A DNA stretch of 64,000 nt from CAIWHR01 sp963809965 (GTDB taxonomy: Bacteria; Pseudomonadota; Gammaproteobacteria; Burkholderiales; Casimicrobiaceae), in assembly GCA_963809965.1 (NCBI GenBank), contig CAWELU010000006.1:62001-126000 (forward strand), read 5' to 3'. This document shows positions 9,640 through 18,040 of this stretch, piece after piece. The notes beneath the pieces are model-generated. The model had not been told where the DNA came from. It saw nothing but the letters and a program-made list of their open reading frames with translations, and did not search any database. How positions within the stretch are numbered: position 1 is the first letter of the stretch; the number at the start of each line of letters is the position of its first letter. The position numbers were made by a program, and so were the translations under genes.

Positions 9640-10184
9640 CTCCATCGAAGCGCCTGAGCGGAGAAACCGAGCAGTTCGGGCTACCACACTGACCGCCTCC
9701 TCCTGGCCCGCTCGACGACATTGCCGGATGGCTCGCATCGATCCCTTGCGGACATTCGAGGTGAATGGAAACAGTCATTCCAATCACTCTGGTTTAGCGC
9801 ACCGCGAACGATAGCGCGTGGGCGCGCGCGTTCAAATGCGTCACTGTTGGAGCAATGGGTTGGGCGAGACAGTGACCACCCCTTACCGTCGGCGCCAAGC
9901 CGGTGGAGCGCGTTGGCCCGACTAGCGACGCACTCTCATCCATACCCTCACCGAAACGAGCGTGGCGCGGCGATTCCGGTACATCTTTGTCGCCGATCAA
10001 AACGACATAGGTGCGGTCGGTACAGCATTCTCGCTGTACCGGCGCGGATCGTGGATGCCGCGCCGGACCCATAACGAAGTGGCTGTTCACGGAGCCCGAA
10101 ACGCCAGGGCGACGTGAGATGAAACCCGGCGTAGCCCGGCGCCGATTTGTCAACGTTACCTGCCAAGACAAAAGGAACCACACC
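9640..10184. other. Intergenic, about 545 bases, no supported gene
   Basis: No convincing reading frame on either strand. The last 20 bases hold the AAAGGAA ribosome-binding site of the cytochrome gene. Confidence 0.5.
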
Positions 10185-10655
10185 ATGAAGCTCAAATCTT
10201 TAGCCACCCTGACCTGCGCCGCATTCGCGCTGCCAGTATTCGCTGCGGACGTAACATACCGCAACGATGTGCGCCCGCTGATCAAGGCTCAGTGCGCCGA
10301 GTGCCATGGCGATGACTCGCCGTCGCTGGCCGACTTCTTGCTGGACCAGGAGAAGTACAGGAAGGCCAAGCAGGGCCCACGGACCAGCAACTACGCCGAC
10401 CTGATACAGCTGATCGGCTGGCCCGATTCCGGCGCTTTCATGCGCCGGCTGGACGATGGCAGCAGCTACGCCGACAAGAAGCCAGGCAACATGTACAAGT
10501 ACCTGGGTGAAACCGACCCGGATCGCGCCAAGAATCTCACGCTGCTCAAGGCCTGGGTTGGCGAAGGCGGCTGGAACCTCAACCGCTGGGAAACGCGCGG
10601 TGACGTACCCGCGATTACGAAAGAGCAATTGGACAAACTGCAGCTCAAGTATTAA
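10185..10655 (+). CDS. Periplasmic c-type cytochrome, single heme
   Basis: 156 residues. The ATG at 10185 follows AAAGGAACCACACC, a good ribosome-binding site. A Sec signal peptide (KLKSLATLTCAAFALPVFAA) is followed by DVTYRNDVRPLIKAQCAECHG, with one CxxCH heme site in the context used by planctomycete-type and related cytochromes (YRNDVRPLI). The rest (GWPDSGAFMRRLDDG, ITKEQLDKL) has no second heme motif; a distal Met such as in NMYKYLG is possible. It probably transfers electrons in the periplasm. No partner oxidoreductase is adjacent. The open frame extends upstream to 10011 but lacks a start signal there. Confidence 0.85.
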   Translation: MKLKSLATLTCAAFALPVFAADVTYRNDVRPLIKAQCAECHGDDSPSLADFLLDQEKYRKAKQGPRTSNYADLIQLIGWPDSGAFMRRLDDGSSYADKKPGNMYKYLGETDPDRAKNLTLLKAWVGEGGWNLNRWETRGDVPAITKEQLDKLQLKY

Positions 10656-10734
10656 CGGCCTGATTCAGAATCGCTCATAGGGCAGCATTTCATCACGCAG
10701 ATGGTCAGTAAAGGGCACCGGCCCGCCCCGTTGA

Positions 10735-10875
10735 CCGGCCGCTCTCGGCGGCATTGCTGTGCGGCTGCTGTTGGCCCATTCCGCGACCATCGAGCCTGAA
10801 CGCGAGCGGTTGATCGTCGACGGTCGCAGATCGACCCAACGCGGTTTCACTGATTTGCACAACGCGGTCGTTCGA
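10735..10875. repeat. Dispersed intergenic repeat, copy A
   Basis: Shares long near-identical blocks with 27720-27830: GCGACCATCGAGCCTGAACG here versus GCGACCGTCGAGCCTGACCG there, both followed by CGAGCGG, and CGCAGATCGACCC followed by an ACGCGGT block. Spacing between the blocks is conserved. Neither copy is in a gene. This looks like a short non-coding dispersed element of the sort common between betaproteobacterial genes. Confidence 0.55.
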
Positions 10876-11057
10876 TCAAGTCCCGTTAGTGGACGTTCGC
10901 ACCGGTGGTTGCAGCCATCGGTTCCGCGAAGGATATTCCATACTTGATGAGGCGAACTTCGTTGATCTCGGCGTCGTCGTAGTCCATGCGCGATTGGGCT
11001 GCTCGTAGCGGCGGCATCGGCTAAACTTAGGAGTACGCCCTTTCAGTGATATCCACT

Positions 11058-11663
11058 ATGGCCGGGAAATCAATTTTCGCCACGCTGCACAAGTACACTA
11101 AGGCGTTGTCAGTGGTGCTGGGATATCGCGATCTTATGACACGGTTCCACTCCGAGCGTGTACTCGCTCTGTGCGAAGCGATGGGGTTGCATTGCGGCCT
11201 GTCAACGGAAGAACTGGACATTCTCAGGATTGGCGCGTCGTTGCACGATATCGGCAAGATCGGAACGCCTGACCATATCCTTCGCAAGCTCTCGCAATTG
11301 GACGGGCCCGAGTGGGAGACAATGAAGGAACATTCCGAGATTGGCGAGAAGATATTGCTCGCAACCGAACTCGAAGGCGCGCGCCACGTGGCTCTGGTAG
11401 TTCGGCACCACCATGAGCACTACAATGGCCGAGGTTACCCGGACGGTCGCTCAGGGGAAGCGATCCCTGTCCAATCCCGCATCGTCGCCATCGCCGACAG
11501 CTACGACGCGATGGCCGTGACACGGTCGTACAGCCGCGCGAAGAAACATATGGAAATCATGGAGATATTACGCGACGAAGCCGGGGGAAAGCATGATCCG
11601 CAATTGTTGCGCGTGTTTTGCGAGGTTATTGAACATAGCGAGTTCAAGACCGCCACAGCCTGA
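11058..11663 (+). CDS. HD-GYP domain protein, putative cyclic-di-GMP phosphodiesterase
   Basis: 201 residues from the ATG at 11058 (an in-frame GTG at 11046 is an alternative). The HD pair is in ASLHDIGKIGTPD (H63, D64), and the GYP signature is HHHEHYNGRGYPDG (residues 118-130); ADSYDAM and SRAKKH complete the domain. Family members hydrolyse c-di-GMP to pGpG or GMP using a two- or three-iron centre. There is no attached receiver or membrane domain, so input must come from a partner or from binding in the N-terminal 25 residues. It lies between two cyclase-type genes in a signalling-rich stretch. Confidence 0.88.
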   Translation: MAGKSIFATLHKYTKALSVVLGYRDLMTRFHSERVLALCEAMGLHCGLSTEELDILRIGASLHDIGKIGTPDHILRKLSQLDGPEWETMKEHSEIGEKILLATELEGARHVALVVRHHHEHYNGRGYPDGRSGEAIPVQSRIVAIADSYDAMAVTRSYSRAKKHMEIMEILRDEAGGKHDPQLLRVFCEVIEHSEFKTATA

Positions 11664-11886
11664 TTCGGCTTCCTGGCGGCGAACCCCCAACTCTGCTGCT
11701 CAGCTCTGAATGATAGGAGCTCCAACCACACGAAGGCCAGGCTTTTGGTTTTGGTGGTGCCGGTCAAGCCGCGAGCGAGCGCTGAAAACTCACCGTCTAC
11801 GCGGTGCCGAGGCGGACCCCGGGGACGATAGCGCAAGATTGGCGGACGGCCGGCGCCGGTGAGAGCACGCAGTCTGTAGGCGCTGA

Positions 11887-12300
11887 ACGGGCGTTCACGA
11901 GGCCCTCGTCGCCGATGTCGCTGGGTTCAGCCGCCTCGCGGGTGCCGACGAGGAAGCCACGCTCGCGGCACTTGAGCGGCTCCGCGTGACGGTTGTCGAT
12001 CCGGCGATCGCCGAGCATGGCGGGCGTGGGCGCGTATTCAAGACCACGGGCGATGGCTTGCTGGCGGCGTTCCCGAGCGTCGTCGAGGCGATCCGCTGCG
12101 CGGTTCGGATCCAACAGCCGCTTGTGCCCTCACGGGAAGTCGCGGATGTCGACCGCCGCATGGCACTGCGGATCGGCGTCCACGTGGGCGACGTGGTCGT
12201 CTCCGGGAACGATCTGCTCGGCGACGGACATCGAGGCACCCGCGTCGAGCCTCTACCCAGCCTGAACACGCCCTCTGGTCTTGATATCGCAAAGACTTTC
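11887..12300 (+). pseudogene. Class III adenylate cyclase catalytic domain, truncated remnant
   Basis: An in-frame TGA just before 11887 and the absence of a start codon show that the 5' end is missing. The frame reads VHEALVADVAGFSRLAGADE (metal Asp in ADVAGFS), ERLRVTVVDPAIAEHGGR, RVFKTTGDGLLAAFPSVVEA (second metal Asp in TGDG), MALRIGVHVGDVVVSGNDLL, then departs from the family at GDGHRG, where VNVAARLE is expected, and runs on to 12423. This is the first two thirds of a cyclase domain, unlike the fused cyclase at 8947 in sequence, so it is not a simple duplicate. Confidence 0.7.
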
Positions 12301-12483
12301 GCGCCGGATCTCATCGTCACGATTCGCTATGTGATCGGCACGATGAGGCTCTCCGCGCGCTCCCGCTGCATCGTTCGAAGCGCCCGAGAATTCCTCAGGC
12401 GACGGAAGCCGTTTGATATCTGATCGGGTTCCGTTGCATCTACGGGGCGACCATCTTCCGCGCACTTGCGGTAGCATTCCCCG

Positions 12484-13272
12484 ATGCTGACTCGTGCATC
12501 CGATGGCCGCACGCTGCTCGAATCGGCGTTGAAGCACGAGCGTGTTGTCACGGCCACGCTGATCGTCGTCATCCCGCTCGTCTGCTGGACATGGATCGCG
12601 CTCATGGCGCAGGACATGTACGGCACGATGCTGGGACCGTCGGCGTGGATGATGACCGCCGACTGGGACGTTCCACACCTGCTCCTGCTCTGGGCGATGT
12701 GGGCCGTGATGATGACGGCGATGATGCTGCCATCGGCCTCGCCGCTCGTCCTGCTCTATGCCGGTGCATTGCGCACGAGCGGCGATGCACGGGTCGGCCG
12801 GAAGACGTACGCGATGGCTGCGGGCTACGTGCTCGTGTGGGCGCTGTTCAGCGTGGCTGTGACCGTGCTGCAGCGGGTGCTGTCGACCGTACTGGTCCTG
12901 ACTCCGATGATGGAGCCCTCAACGGCTGAGGCGGCCGCCGTCCTACTGGCAATTGCAGGGTTGTACCAGCTGACGCCGCTGAAGAGTGCGTGCCTGCGCG
13001 TCTGCCGTTCTCCGCTGTCTTATTTGCTGCAGCACTGGGCTCCAGGGACGTTCGCCGCATTCCGTCTGGGTGCTCAACACGGCACCTATTGTCTGGGCTG
13101 CTGCTGGGCGCTGATGCTGCTGCTCTTCGCGGGCGGCGTCATGAACCTCGTGGTCATCGTGGCCCTGACGCTGTGGGTGCTCGTGGAGAAATTTGCACCG
13201 TTCGGCGAGCAGACGGCGAGGGCCAGCGGAGTGGCTCTGCTCGCCGTCGCGGTGTGGGCCGCGATCCGCTGA
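12484..13272 (+). CDS. DUF2182 multi-pass membrane protein
   Basis: 262 residues with about six hydrophobic helices (TLIVVIPLVCWTWIALMA; LLLLWAMWAVMMTAMMLP; AAAVLLAIAGLYQLTPLKSA). Family signatures are the Met-rich WAMWAVMMTAMMLPSASP, LYQLTPLKSACL and the HGTYCLGCCWALMLLLFAGG segment. DUF2182 proteins are described as predicted metal-binding integral membrane proteins and commonly sit next to DUF1326 genes, as here: the DUF1326 gene is convergent, with its stop about 20 bases away. Met, Cys and His in the membrane segments make a copper or similar metal role plausible, but that is inference. Confidence 0.88.
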   Translation: MLTRASDGRTLLESALKHERVVTATLIVVIPLVCWTWIALMAQDMYGTMLGPSAWMMTADWDVPHLLLLWAMWAVMMTAMMLPSASPLVLLYAGALRTSGDARVGRKTYAMAAGYVLVWALFSVAVTVLQRVLSTVLVLTPMMEPSTAEAAAVLLAIAGLYQLTPLKSACLRVCRSPLSYLLQHWAPGTFAAFRLGAQHGTYCLGCCWALMLLLFAGGVMNLVVIVALTLWVLVEKFAPFGEQTARASGVALLAVAVWAAIR

Positions 13273-13291
13273 CGTGCCGCCGAGCGGGCGC

Positions 13292-13916
13292 CTACGCGTT
13301 CCGCCATGCGAAGGGTGCGTACTGGGCATTGTTTCGGCCGCTCGCATCCGCCCACGAGACGCCGAGCGCCGCCACACGACTGTCCGCGGCCCGCGCAAGG
13401 GTGAACGTGTCGGCGGCCGGATGCCCCGTGTTCGACAGCTGCATGGGGGCGGCGTCCGGATTCAGCCCGGTCGCGGCCCGGCCCTGCCAGGCGAATCTTG
13501 CTTGACGCGTTCACCGACCAGGAGGCCCCGTCTTGCTGGAATACGATGGGCGACGACTCCACGCCGAGGAACTTACCGACCAATCCTGCCAGCGCTGCCA
13601 TGGGCCCTCCCGCGGCACCACTGGCGATCCCCGTGATGGCTTCGCGCTGTTCGGCGCTCGCTTGCTCGTCCACGACGACGCCCACCGACCAGTTCCCCTT
13701 CGCCATCTCCTCGGGGGTGACCGCGACGACAACGAACCCGAGGCCGTCGAGCGGGATGTCACCGAAGCGGCCACGCTCGATCTGAAAGGCCATGGCGAAG
13801 GTGCACGAGCCCTTCGTGGGCTTCACCATCATCTGCCCCGGCACGCACGGACACACGAAATCGCAATTGCAGTTCTCATAGTACTGTCCCTGAATCTGCC
13901 ACGCAGTCGCGGCCAT
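13292..13916 (-). pseudogene. DUF1326 protein with a single frameshift
   Basis: The start ATG at 13916 has a strong AGGAGGTGTGAA ribosome-binding site. The first frame carries the family hallmarks: QGQYYENCNCDFVCPCVPGQ, PTKGSCTFAMAF, GKFLGVESSP and SVNASSKIRLAG. At about 13471-13490, within a run of CGG/CCG repeats, the frame slips by one base. The conserved end continues in another frame (LNPDAAPMQLSNTGHP; VSWADASGRNNAQYAPFAW) to a TAG at 13292-13294. The unshifted frame instead runs on to 13086, antisense to DUF2182. The CxC clusters suggest metal binding. One indel in a GC run may be a sequencing error; otherwise the gene is recently broken. Confidence 0.75.
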
Positions 13917-14446
13917 TTCACACCTCCTGCAAGCAAAGGGTGCGGGAGATTATATGCCGGCAAGATCGTACGCGTGCAATGATCCGGCAATCCAACGGTC
14001 CGATACGCCGGTCATGGTAGACATCACGGAACGGCGGGCACGTCCCTATGGAATTCTGAGGTCGATTCCGGCCGGCTCTATTTCAACTTCGTACAGCGTT
14101 GTTGCTCTTCCTCGTACGCCGCCCGACATCGGTCAAATGACCGGCTATGGCGGAACCGGGATATGTCGCAATTCGACCCACGCCAGCCCGTCGCTGCTCT
14201 CACGAGCAAACGTGAGCGTCCAAGCAATTTTAGTCAACGGCGATCACCCATTGCAGGTCAGCTCTGAATGGCCGGCGGTGGCGAAATCTGCTCTTTGAAC
14301 GAGCCCGGGCCGCTCTGCCCGACGCGATCAATCGTTGTCACTATGCTGTCGCAAGGTCGCCTCGGACCAAGCGCCCTCGTTGACCTCGTGACGAGCCCCC
14401 CGTCCGCCGAGACTACAATACGCCTTCTCGCAATAGGGCGATCCGC
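13917..14446. other. Intergenic, about 530 bases, no supported gene
   Basis: Contains the DUF1326 promoter side and the upstream region of the GGDEF gene. Frames on both strands lack starts and family character. No repeat or RNA gene recognised. Confidence 0.45.
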
Positions 14447-16156
14447 ATGAGTAACGGACATACCAGACCGACAATGGCCCCAAAGGCCATTCTGACGACG
14501 TGGGGCGCTGCATTGGCCGCTGTCATGTCGGCCATCCTTTTCCTCGTGGTCACGCCCACCGTCTGTGCCGCCACGCCGTTTTCCGGCAACGCAACACCGG
14601 TGCGTCTCCAGCTCAAGTGGCGCCACCAGTTCCAGTTCGCCGGCTTCTACACGGCACTCCAAAAGGGCTATTACCGTGAGGCCGGATTCGACGTGACGAT
14701 CATTCCCGCAACCCCCGGCACCGATCCTGTCGAGACTGTGCTGAAGGGGGGAGCCGACTTCGGCGTCGCGTCCTCGGAACTGGTGCTGCGCTACGCCAAG
14801 GGCGACCCGGTTGTCGTGCTTGCCTCCATCTTCCAGCACTCCCCACTCGCTTTGTTCGTGCGCCGCGACGCTGGCATCGATACGGTGCATGACCTCGCCG
14901 GCCACAAGGTGGCGCTCGCGCCGTGGGAAACGGAAATCTTCGCCTATCTGCAGCGCGAGCAGGTGCCAGTCGACCAACTGCAACTCGTGCAGCATGACTA
15001 CAGCGTGGACACCCTCGTGCAGGGGCGCGTCGACGCACTCGCGGGCTACGAGACTGACGAGAGCTATTATCTGCAGCAATCGGGTGGGCAATACCGCCAG
15101 TTCACTCCACGGTCCAGCGGCGTCGACTTTTACGGCGACACGCTGTTCACCACCCGTGCAATAGTGACCAGGCATCCGGAATGGGTCGAGGCATTCCGCG
15201 CGGCGAGCCTCCGTGGCTGGGAGTACGCTCTCGCGCATCAGGAGGAGATCTCTGCACTTATTCACGCGAAATATGCGCCCGACCTTCCGGTGGAGAAACT
15301 GCGCTTCGAGGCCGAACGCATGATGCCACTGGTGCGCTCGGATCTCGTAGAGCTCGGCCATACGCACGTCGGCCGCTGGCAGCACATCTTCGACGTGTAC
15401 CACGAACTCGGCCTTGTACCTGGAGGCGCCGACACCGACATCCGCGGCCTGCTCTACCATCCCCCACAGCCGACCGACTTGCGCTGGCTGCTGTGGGTGC
15501 TTGCAGTTTGCGCCCTCGTCCTGGCGGTAGTCCTCTGGATCGCTCGTCGTTTCTATCACTTCAATTGGCAACTGCGTCAGCAACTGGAGGAGAACCGGCG
15601 CCTACAGGACGAACTGCGGGCGCTCGCCATCATCGACCCGCTCACCGGTCTCCACAACCGCCGCCACTTTGACATCGCTTGCGCCACGGAGTGGGAACGC
15701 GCGCGTCGGGACCACCGGCCGTTGGCAGTGCTGTTCATCGATGTCGACTACTTCAAGTCCTACAACGATTACCATGGGCATCGCGCCGGCGACGACTGCC
15801 TTGCCGTAGTCGGCGAGGCGGTCGGCCAATCGCTACAGCGCCCGGCAGACGTCGCCGCGCGCTACGGCGGTGACGAATTCGTGGTCCTGCTGCCGGACAC
15901 CGACTCGGAGGGCGCGCTCGACGTCGCCCGGCGCGTGCTGGCTGCAATCGGTGCGCTGGATATTCCGCACGGCGCCTCTCCATTCGGACTGGTCACTTCG
16001 AGCATCGGCGTGGCGCAGCTGGTGCCCGAGACGAACCACACACTCCAAGAACTGCTCGAGCGCGCCGATCGCTCGCTCTACGCGGCCAAGCAAGCGGGTC
16101 GCAACACAGTCATCGCGGCGCCGACGTATTTGTTCGAGAAGCGCGTCGCCCGATAG
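14447..16156 (+). CDS. NMT1/THI5-type periplasmic sensor diguanylate cyclase
   Basis: 569 residues. A signal/TM segment lies at residues about 20-42. Residues 50-335 form an NMT1/THI5-like (SsuA-type) substrate-binding domain: VRLQLKWRHQFQFAGFYTA, GADFGVASSELVLRYAKGD and LVQGRVDALAGYETDE, the fold that binds pyrimidine thiamine precursors and sulfonates. A second TM (348-366) leads to a coiled linker and a GGDEF domain with active-site GGDEF at 474-478 and an RPAD inhibitory site (R465, D468) exactly five residues before it. It should make c-di-GMP in response to a periplasmic ligand and be product-inhibited. It appears monocistronic. Confidence 0.92.
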   Translation: MSNGHTRPTMAPKAILTTWGAALAAVMSAILFLVVTPTVCAATPFSGNATPVRLQLKWRHQFQFAGFYTALQKGYYREAGFDVTIIPATPGTDPVETVLKGGADFGVASSELVLRYAKGDPVVVLASIFQHSPLALFVRRDAGIDTVHDLAGHKVALAPWETEIFAYLQREQVPVDQLQLVQHDYSVDTLVQGRVDALAGYETDESYYLQQSGGQYRQFTPRSSGVDFYGDTLFTTRAIVTRHPEWVEAFRAASLRGWEYALAHQEEISALIHAKYAPDLPVEKLRFEAERMMPLVRSDLVELGHTHVGRWQHIFDVYHELGLVPGGADTDIRGLLYHPPQPTDLRWLLWVLAVCALVLAVVLWIARRFYHFNWQLRQQLEENRRLQDELRALAIIDPLTGLHNRRHFDIACATEWERARRDHRPLAVLFIDVDYFKSYNDYHGHRAGDDCLAVVGEAVGQSLQRPADVAARYGGDEFVVLLPDTDSEGALDVARRVLAAIGALDIPHGASPFGLVTSSIGVAQLVPETNHTLQELLERADRSLYAAKQAGRNTVIAAPTYLFEKRVAR

Positions 16157-16306
16157 CCAAGCATCGGCACGCGTCGCGAAGTGCGATGCATTCTGGCTCC
16201 TCACACGCCGGCGGCTCCCAGCCGGCACGCCCGCTTCCAGGCAATGTTGGGGGCGACGCTGACCAACTGCTTCGGGCCGCGCGTGGACGCCCGCTCGATG
16301 GCAAGG

Positions 16307-16714
16307 TTAACCAGCCGGCGGACCTTTGAGCTCGACGACGTTGCCTTCGGGGTCCGTGACGTACATGGACGGTCCGCTGCCCTCCGCACCGAACCGTTGC
16401 TCGACGGGTCCAGCGCAGTAACCATACTTTGCCAACTGGCTACGGATTCCTCCTTCGTCGAACGGCTCCACCCGGAGACAGAAGTGATCCATGTTGCGGC
16501 CCTCTGGCCCTGGTGCCGCACCGCCAGCGCGACCGAGCTTGCCGCCTACCGGAACGAGATCAATCAATGATCTGCCCGCGCGGAGCTGAACGAGGCCGAT
16601 CGCATCCTGGCGACGCTCGATCTGGCAACCCAGCGCCTCGGCGTAAAAGCGAAGCATCGCGTTCAAATCGACCACGCGCACGACAAGATGGTCAATTTCA
16701 CGGATGCGGATCAT
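16307..16714 (-). CDS. VOC (glyoxalase/bleomycin-resistance) superfamily protein
   Basis: 135 residues. Paired beta-alpha-beta-beta-beta modules are visible: REIDHLVVRVVDLNAMLRFY at the start, then NMDHFCLRVEPFDEG and MYVTDPEGNVVELKGPP at the end. Metal ligands are likely H9 (IDHLV), the His of MDHFCLRV and the Glu of NVVELKG, the usual VOC positions. Likely a lyase or dioxygenase-type small enzyme, but the substrate cannot be predicted. The end is followed by about 150 bases with no gene of its own. Confidence 0.85.
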   Translation of the reverse strand: MIRIREIDHLVVRVVDLNAMLRFYAEALGCQIERRQDAIGLVQLRAGRSLIDLVPVGGKLGRAGGAAPGPEGRNMDHFCLRVEPFDEGGIRSQLAKYGYCAGPVEQRFGAEGSGPSMYVTDPEGNVVELKGPPAG

Positions 16715-16868
16715 GGAGCCGGTGTTCTGACCTATCAGTCCGAGGAAATCCGGACGAGCGCCAACATGAAATGTCGGCTAGTGGCCGCACTCGGTCTGAT
16801 CGTCGACGGTTCCAGTTCCACCCTGAGCAGTCGTAGTGCCCTTTAGAAAACGGACATCCAACGAATAA

Positions 16869-16999
16869 GGAGGGGAAGTCACGGAAGAGATTACTACTGT
16901 CGGTGTCGATCTCGCAAAGGCGTTGTTCACCGTGCATGAGGTGGATGCGGCCGGGCGTACCGTGTTGCGCAAGGTCGTCGGGTTGGGCCCACTTGCCTA
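16869..16999 (+). mobile_element. IS110-family transposase 5' remnant, copy 1
   Basis: Reads EEITTVGVDLAKALFTVHE, then DAAGRTVLRKVVGLGP, the DEDD-transposase start of IS110 elements (catalytic Asp in GVDLAK). The start codon corresponding to ATG in copy 2 is ACG here (16881-16883), and the frame stops at 16999 after 39 codons. About 65 bases (from the GGAGGGGAAGT leader on) are nearly identical to 17759-17828. The rest of the transposase is absent, replaced by the gene ending at 16997. Confidence 0.75.
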
Positions 17000-17515
17000 G
17001 TTGCGTATGACTTTGATACTCCGGATGCTCCCTCGGAGGGCGCTCTCCACTGAGGGGAACTCCGACTTTGTTGAGTTGAAGTTGAAGATCAGCATCCTGC
17101 CGTCTCTGGATGTGATCAGCATGATGTTGTGTATGTCCGTGTCGATGGCGCGTGACGACATTTCAAGCTGAATCCAACGTTGGCCTTGGAGTTGAACGAT
17201 CGTTCGCGCCTTCCACTCCAGTCCCGGAATGATGCGTTCGAACAGTTGTTCAAAGGCTGCTTTTGCTTCGGCAAGCTGTTCTGGGGCAAGCTTATCCTGC
17301 TTGAGTTCATAGGCGATTGTCGTTGTTCGTCGTGCGTTTCCGATCACGCCCGAGGGAGCACGGCTTGACGGGAACTTGATGGCAATCTCGTCTCTCGAGA
17401 GTGCGGTGAAGCCATCTGGGGCATCAAATGACATGCCTGCTCCTGCTACCGAGAACGTGGTTGCTTGCGCTCCAAGCACGGCGCCAAACAGCAGGATGAG
17501 TGGTATTAGTCGCAT
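16997..17515 (-). CDS. Small secreted protein, hypothetical
   Basis: 172 residues with a Sec signal peptide (MRLIPLILLFGAVLGAQATT) and a mature part opening FSVAGAGMSFDAPDGFTALS, then KQDKLAPEQLAEAKAAFEQL and RSIKVIRN at the end. The pattern (short strands, then DAPDGF) resembles periplasmic proteins of unknown function. It is transcribed opposite to the two IS110 remnants that flank it (16869-16999 and 17759-17909), and its codon use is visibly less GC-biased than neighbours, suggesting acquisition. No family recognised. Confidence 0.7.
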   Translation of the reverse strand: MRLIPLILLFGAVLGAQATTFSVAGAGMSFDAPDGFTALSRDEIAIKFPSSRAPSGVIGNARRTTTIAYELKQDKLAPEQLAEAKAAFEQLFERIIPGLEWKARTIVQLQGQRWIQLEMSSRAIDTDIHNIMLITSRDGRMLIFNFNSTKSEFPSVESALRGSIRSIKVIRN

Positions 17516-17584
17516 ATTGGTGAGGGTGATTTGTGATTCCTAACGAATAATAGGGACTTCCCGTCGCGGAAGCAGCAACGAGGT

Positions 17585-17757
17585 GCCAAGATTGAATTGG
17601 ATACGTTCAAGCAAGCGATGTTTCTGGCGCGGGCGCGGGTGCGCGTTCCCGCCGCGGTGTCGGTCGACTCGCTGCGCCAGACGATGGAAGCGCTTGCGAA
17701 CGAGTTGATGGTCGACCTGGAGCTGGCCGATCCGCCGGCGACGGGTAGCGGCCTAAA
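17585..17757 (+). pseudogene. ACT-domain (glycine-cleavage repressor-like) C-terminal remnant
   Basis: The frame reads KIELDTFKQAMFLARARVRV, PAAVSVDSLRQTMEALANEL, MVDLELAD and then runs into the leader of the second IS110 remnant at about 17757. The ending resembles ACT-domain regulators of the GcvR type (RVPA...VDxLxxxLEALANELMVDIEL). The first 130 or so residues are missing, so it is dead. The match is from memory of the family, not an alignment. Confidence 0.45.
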
Positions 17758-17758
17758 C

Positions 17759-17909
17759 CGGAGGGGAAGTTATGAAAGAGATTACTACTGTCGGCGTCGA
17801 TCTCGCAAAGACGGCGTTCACGGTGCATGGGGCGCACGGTTTTACGCAGACATCACCAGAACCCATTTACCTGGAGCCCCCATCGCTGCGAGCATCGAAC
17901 GCTGAATAG
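17759..17909 (+). mobile_element. IS110-family transposase 5' remnant, copy 2
   Basis: The ATG at 17772, with a GGAGGGGAAGTT leader, starts MKEITTVGVDLAKTAFTVHG; homology ends after about 20 codons at GAHGF and the frame stops at 17907-17909. Same orientation as copy 1, 890 bases upstream. Only the first 60-70 bases of the element plus its leader remain in each copy. Confidence 0.75.
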
Positions 17910-18040
17910 GTCAGACCGGCGGGCGGATACCCCGATAGCTAGCCGGCGCGCCGCACTGACGCTCGCCAAGAAGCCATGAACCGGCGCGTCCTGGCTCGGC
18001 ATGAGCGGCGGCGCGAAGCGCTGCCCGCTGTCTGCCGTTG

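Noticed and set aside
10665..10730. Minus-strand tail reading RGGPVPFTDHLRDEMLPYERF
   Set aside because: Looks like a protein C-terminus but is too short, has no upstream homology and merges with the intergenic repeat.
14258..15583. 441-codon minus-strand frame
   Set aside because: Antisense to the NMT1-GGDEF gene; no family character.
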